6,001 nucleotides of DNA, taken from contig JAPUME010000111.1 of the NCBI GenBank assembly GCA_027294185.1, positions 1 through 6,001 on the forward strand. Reading direction: 5' to 3'. The number at the start of each line of letters is the position of its first letter. Position 1 is the stretch's first letter. The DNA is from Acidobacteriota bacterium (lineage in GTDB: Bacteria; Acidobacteriota; Terriglobia; UBA7540; JAPUME01). Position numbers and translations under genes: made by a program. The notes under the pieces are model-generated. The model was not told where the DNA came from, searched no databases, and saw only the letters and a program-made list of their open reading frames with translations. Shown in pieces: positions 4,740-6,001 of the stretch.

Positions 4740-6001
4740 TTACAGCGGCTTCGGCGGAGTGGCTTGGCTTGCAAGGGTTAGAGATACGTCGTCCACCCAG
4801 GCGGTACCCGAGAGCTTGTTGTTGAATTTCCGACTGGGCAGTCGGCGAACGACGACCACAAGAAGCCGGGTCCCGGGTCCGGTAGTAAATTCGGCTTCCT
4901 GCGGTGTCCAAGGGTGCGTACCTGTCAGGTTCGGCGTAAGCAGGTTAACTGCGCGGGCTCGACCGGGATCATAGACCGAGAAGCGAATCCCATTGTCGGT
5001 CGAGATTTCCCGCGTCCGCAGAAAGGCTCGAAACCGATAGCGGGTTCGCGGCATGACCGGCACGTACTGAAGCCAATGATTGAAGTTAATGTTGGTCGTT
5101 CCATCGAAATCGATCCGCAGCGAACGTAAACCGGATCGAGGGCTGGTCGAATCCAGCTCAATGGCTGCGCCCCCGGCAGGCCGCCTGCGCCAGCCGAACC
5201 CTCCATTTACCGGCTCCCTTTCAAATCCTCCGTTCCAAATCACCTGGTCGCCGTTGTTCGGAGGCTCCCATGCACCGGCACTTCGGAGTGCCTGCTTCCA
5301 CACCCGATCTGCGTCGCCAATCCGCTCCTGCCGGAAGAGGGCCTCCATGAGAGGAAACGAGCGGTTCAATTCAATCACCTCTCCCAGCCCGATGAATCTT
5401 TCCCAGGCGGAAAGAGCGGGGTCCAATTCCTCCTCCGCCACGAAATACGACAAGCCGGTTAGATAGAAACCCTGCTCGGGAGGCAACACCTCATCCCAGA
5501 TTCGATCCACATCGGGAAGAACCCGCCAGCAGACCGACAGCGCCACGCGCGTTAAACGGCGATTCGCCAGCAGTGCGCGCCGTATCTCGGCAAAACCCGG
5601 GCTCAACTCTCCCTGACGCAGCAGGAAGTTCCCGTAGGCCCACGCCACCTGAGTTGAAATGGGGTAGTTCCCCTTCGCTGTTTCGAAGGCCTTCCGCGCC
5701 GAGTCTTGATCCGCGGATTGCTCGTAAGCACTGGCAAGATCCATCCAATAAGGGGTCGAGGCAGGATTCAGTTGAACGGCGCGCCGATAGAGCCGAATCG
5801 CCTCCTCAAGTTCTCCTCCCAGGAAATTTGCCTGGCGCAAGCGGGCCAGGCGGTGATAGTGCGAGGCATTTCCCGGCTCCATCCGGATGGCCTTTTGAAT
5901 CGCCCGGGGGTCGGATGAATTTCCGTAGGAGTGGGCCACCCATTTCATTACGGCCGACACCCCAAGCACGGCGCTCACGCCAAACAGAACCATGCCGAAA
6001 A
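4740..6001 (-). CDS. Membrane-anchored TPR protein with C-terminal carbohydrate-binding-like jelly-roll domain (N-terminus probably outside window)
   Basis: 417 residues from ATG 5993. A hydrophobic anchor (2-19) is followed by TPR-like helices: DPRAIQKAIRMEPGNASHYH (28-47), AIRLYRRAVQLNPASTPYW (65-83), then DSARKAFETAKGNYP (97-111) and looser repeats to about 240. From VIWNGGFE (251-258) a beta-rich domain runs to WVDDVSL (399-405), with SGLRSLRIDFDG (287-298), YVPVMPRTRYRFRAFLRT (310-327) and the TPNLTGTHPW segment (353-362). This is the pattern of CBM4/9-type, galactose-binding-like jelly rolls. TPR arrays bind proteins, and the jelly roll may bind glycan, so a role in polysaccharide assembly or attachment on the outer face of the membrane is inferred from architecture and the kinase neighbour. 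The hydrophobic stretch begins right after the Met with no basic residues, and the frame remains open to the window edge (Gly, Phe), so the true start probably lies further right. No enzymatic motif was recognised. Confidence 0.8.
   Translation of the reverse strand, partial: FGMVLFGVSAVLGVSAVMKWVAHSYGNSSDPRAIQKAIRMEPGNASHYHRLARLRQANFLGGELEEAIRLYRRAVQLNPASTPYWMDLASAYEQSADQDSARKAFETAKGNYPISTQVAWAYGNFLLRQGELSPGFAEIRRALLANRRLTRVALSVCWRVLPDVDRIWDEVLPPEQGFYLTGLSYFVAEEELDPALSAWERFIGLGEVIELNRSFPLMEALFRQERIGDADRVWKQALRSAGAWEPPNNGDQVIWNGGFEREPVNGGFGWRRRPAGGAAIELDSTSPRSGLRSLRIDFDGTTNINFNHWLQYVPVMPRTRYRFRAFLRTREISTDNGIRFSVYDPGRARAVNLLTPNLTGTHPWTPQEAEFTTGPGTRLLVVVVRRLPSRKFNNKLSGTAWVDDVSLTLASQATPPKPL

Noticed and set aside
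5080..5466. Plus-strand 128-residue open frame
   Set aside because: It is antisense to the TPR/jelly-roll gene across its conserved domain, and no ribosome site or plausible domain is seen.

Overview
The window carries five protein-coding regions and no RNA genes, mobile elements or CRISPR. On the plus strand at the left edge are the 3' end of a gene whose product resembles the C-terminus of PilP/GspC-type pilus or secretion proteins (to 131) and an overlapping gene for an atypical pseudopilin-like protein (88-864). On the minus strand, reading right to left, are a membrane-anchored TPR protein with a C-terminal carbohydrate-binding-like domain (6001-4740, probably cut by the window edge), a full-length Wzc-type tyrosine autokinase for polysaccharide export (4322-2046), and a UbiA-superfamily enzyme that looks like a polyprenyl-phosphate phosphoribosyltransferase (1735-845). 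The two blocks converge, and their stop ends overlap by 20 nt at 845-864.

The organism is a Gram-negative-type bacterium with fairly high GC. The combination of a pseudopilin-like protein with the 'RAYKDPMT..GEW' and 'IVGVASRSKQKSIR' blocks, a TPR plus NGGFE-type jelly-roll protein, and a fused Wzz/BY-kinase resembles what I remember from Acidobacteriota. That assignment is from memory of protein style, not from a search.

Layout: 1-864 is the edge of a type II secretion / type IV pilus cluster. 845-1735 is the lipid-linked sugar donor enzyme. 1736-2045 is non-coding, with a hairpin and a short palindrome. 2046-4322 is the kinase, with a near-perfect Shine-Dalgarno at 4327-4333. 4323-4739 is a long, partly AT-rich non-coding region with a 9-bp-arm palindrome, a second TTGC/GCAA palindrome and a C9 tract. 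4740-6001 is the TPR protein.

The three minus-strand genes look like one end of an exopolysaccharide or capsule locus. The kinase would control chain length and export, the UbiA-like enzyme would make a polyprenyl-phosphate-linked pentose donor, and the TPR/jelly-roll protein would act at the envelope on assembly or attachment. No glycosyltransferase, flippase, polymerase or outer-membrane exporter is visible, so these would have to lie to the right of the window or elsewhere. The 310 and 417 bp gaps suggest that each gene may have its own control rather than forming one tight operon. I did not find a clearly new system. The most unusual points are the pairing of a DPPR-synthase-like gene with pilus-type genes, the low-complexity insert in the pseudopilin-like protein, and the repeated TTGC/GCAA dyads in the two gaps.
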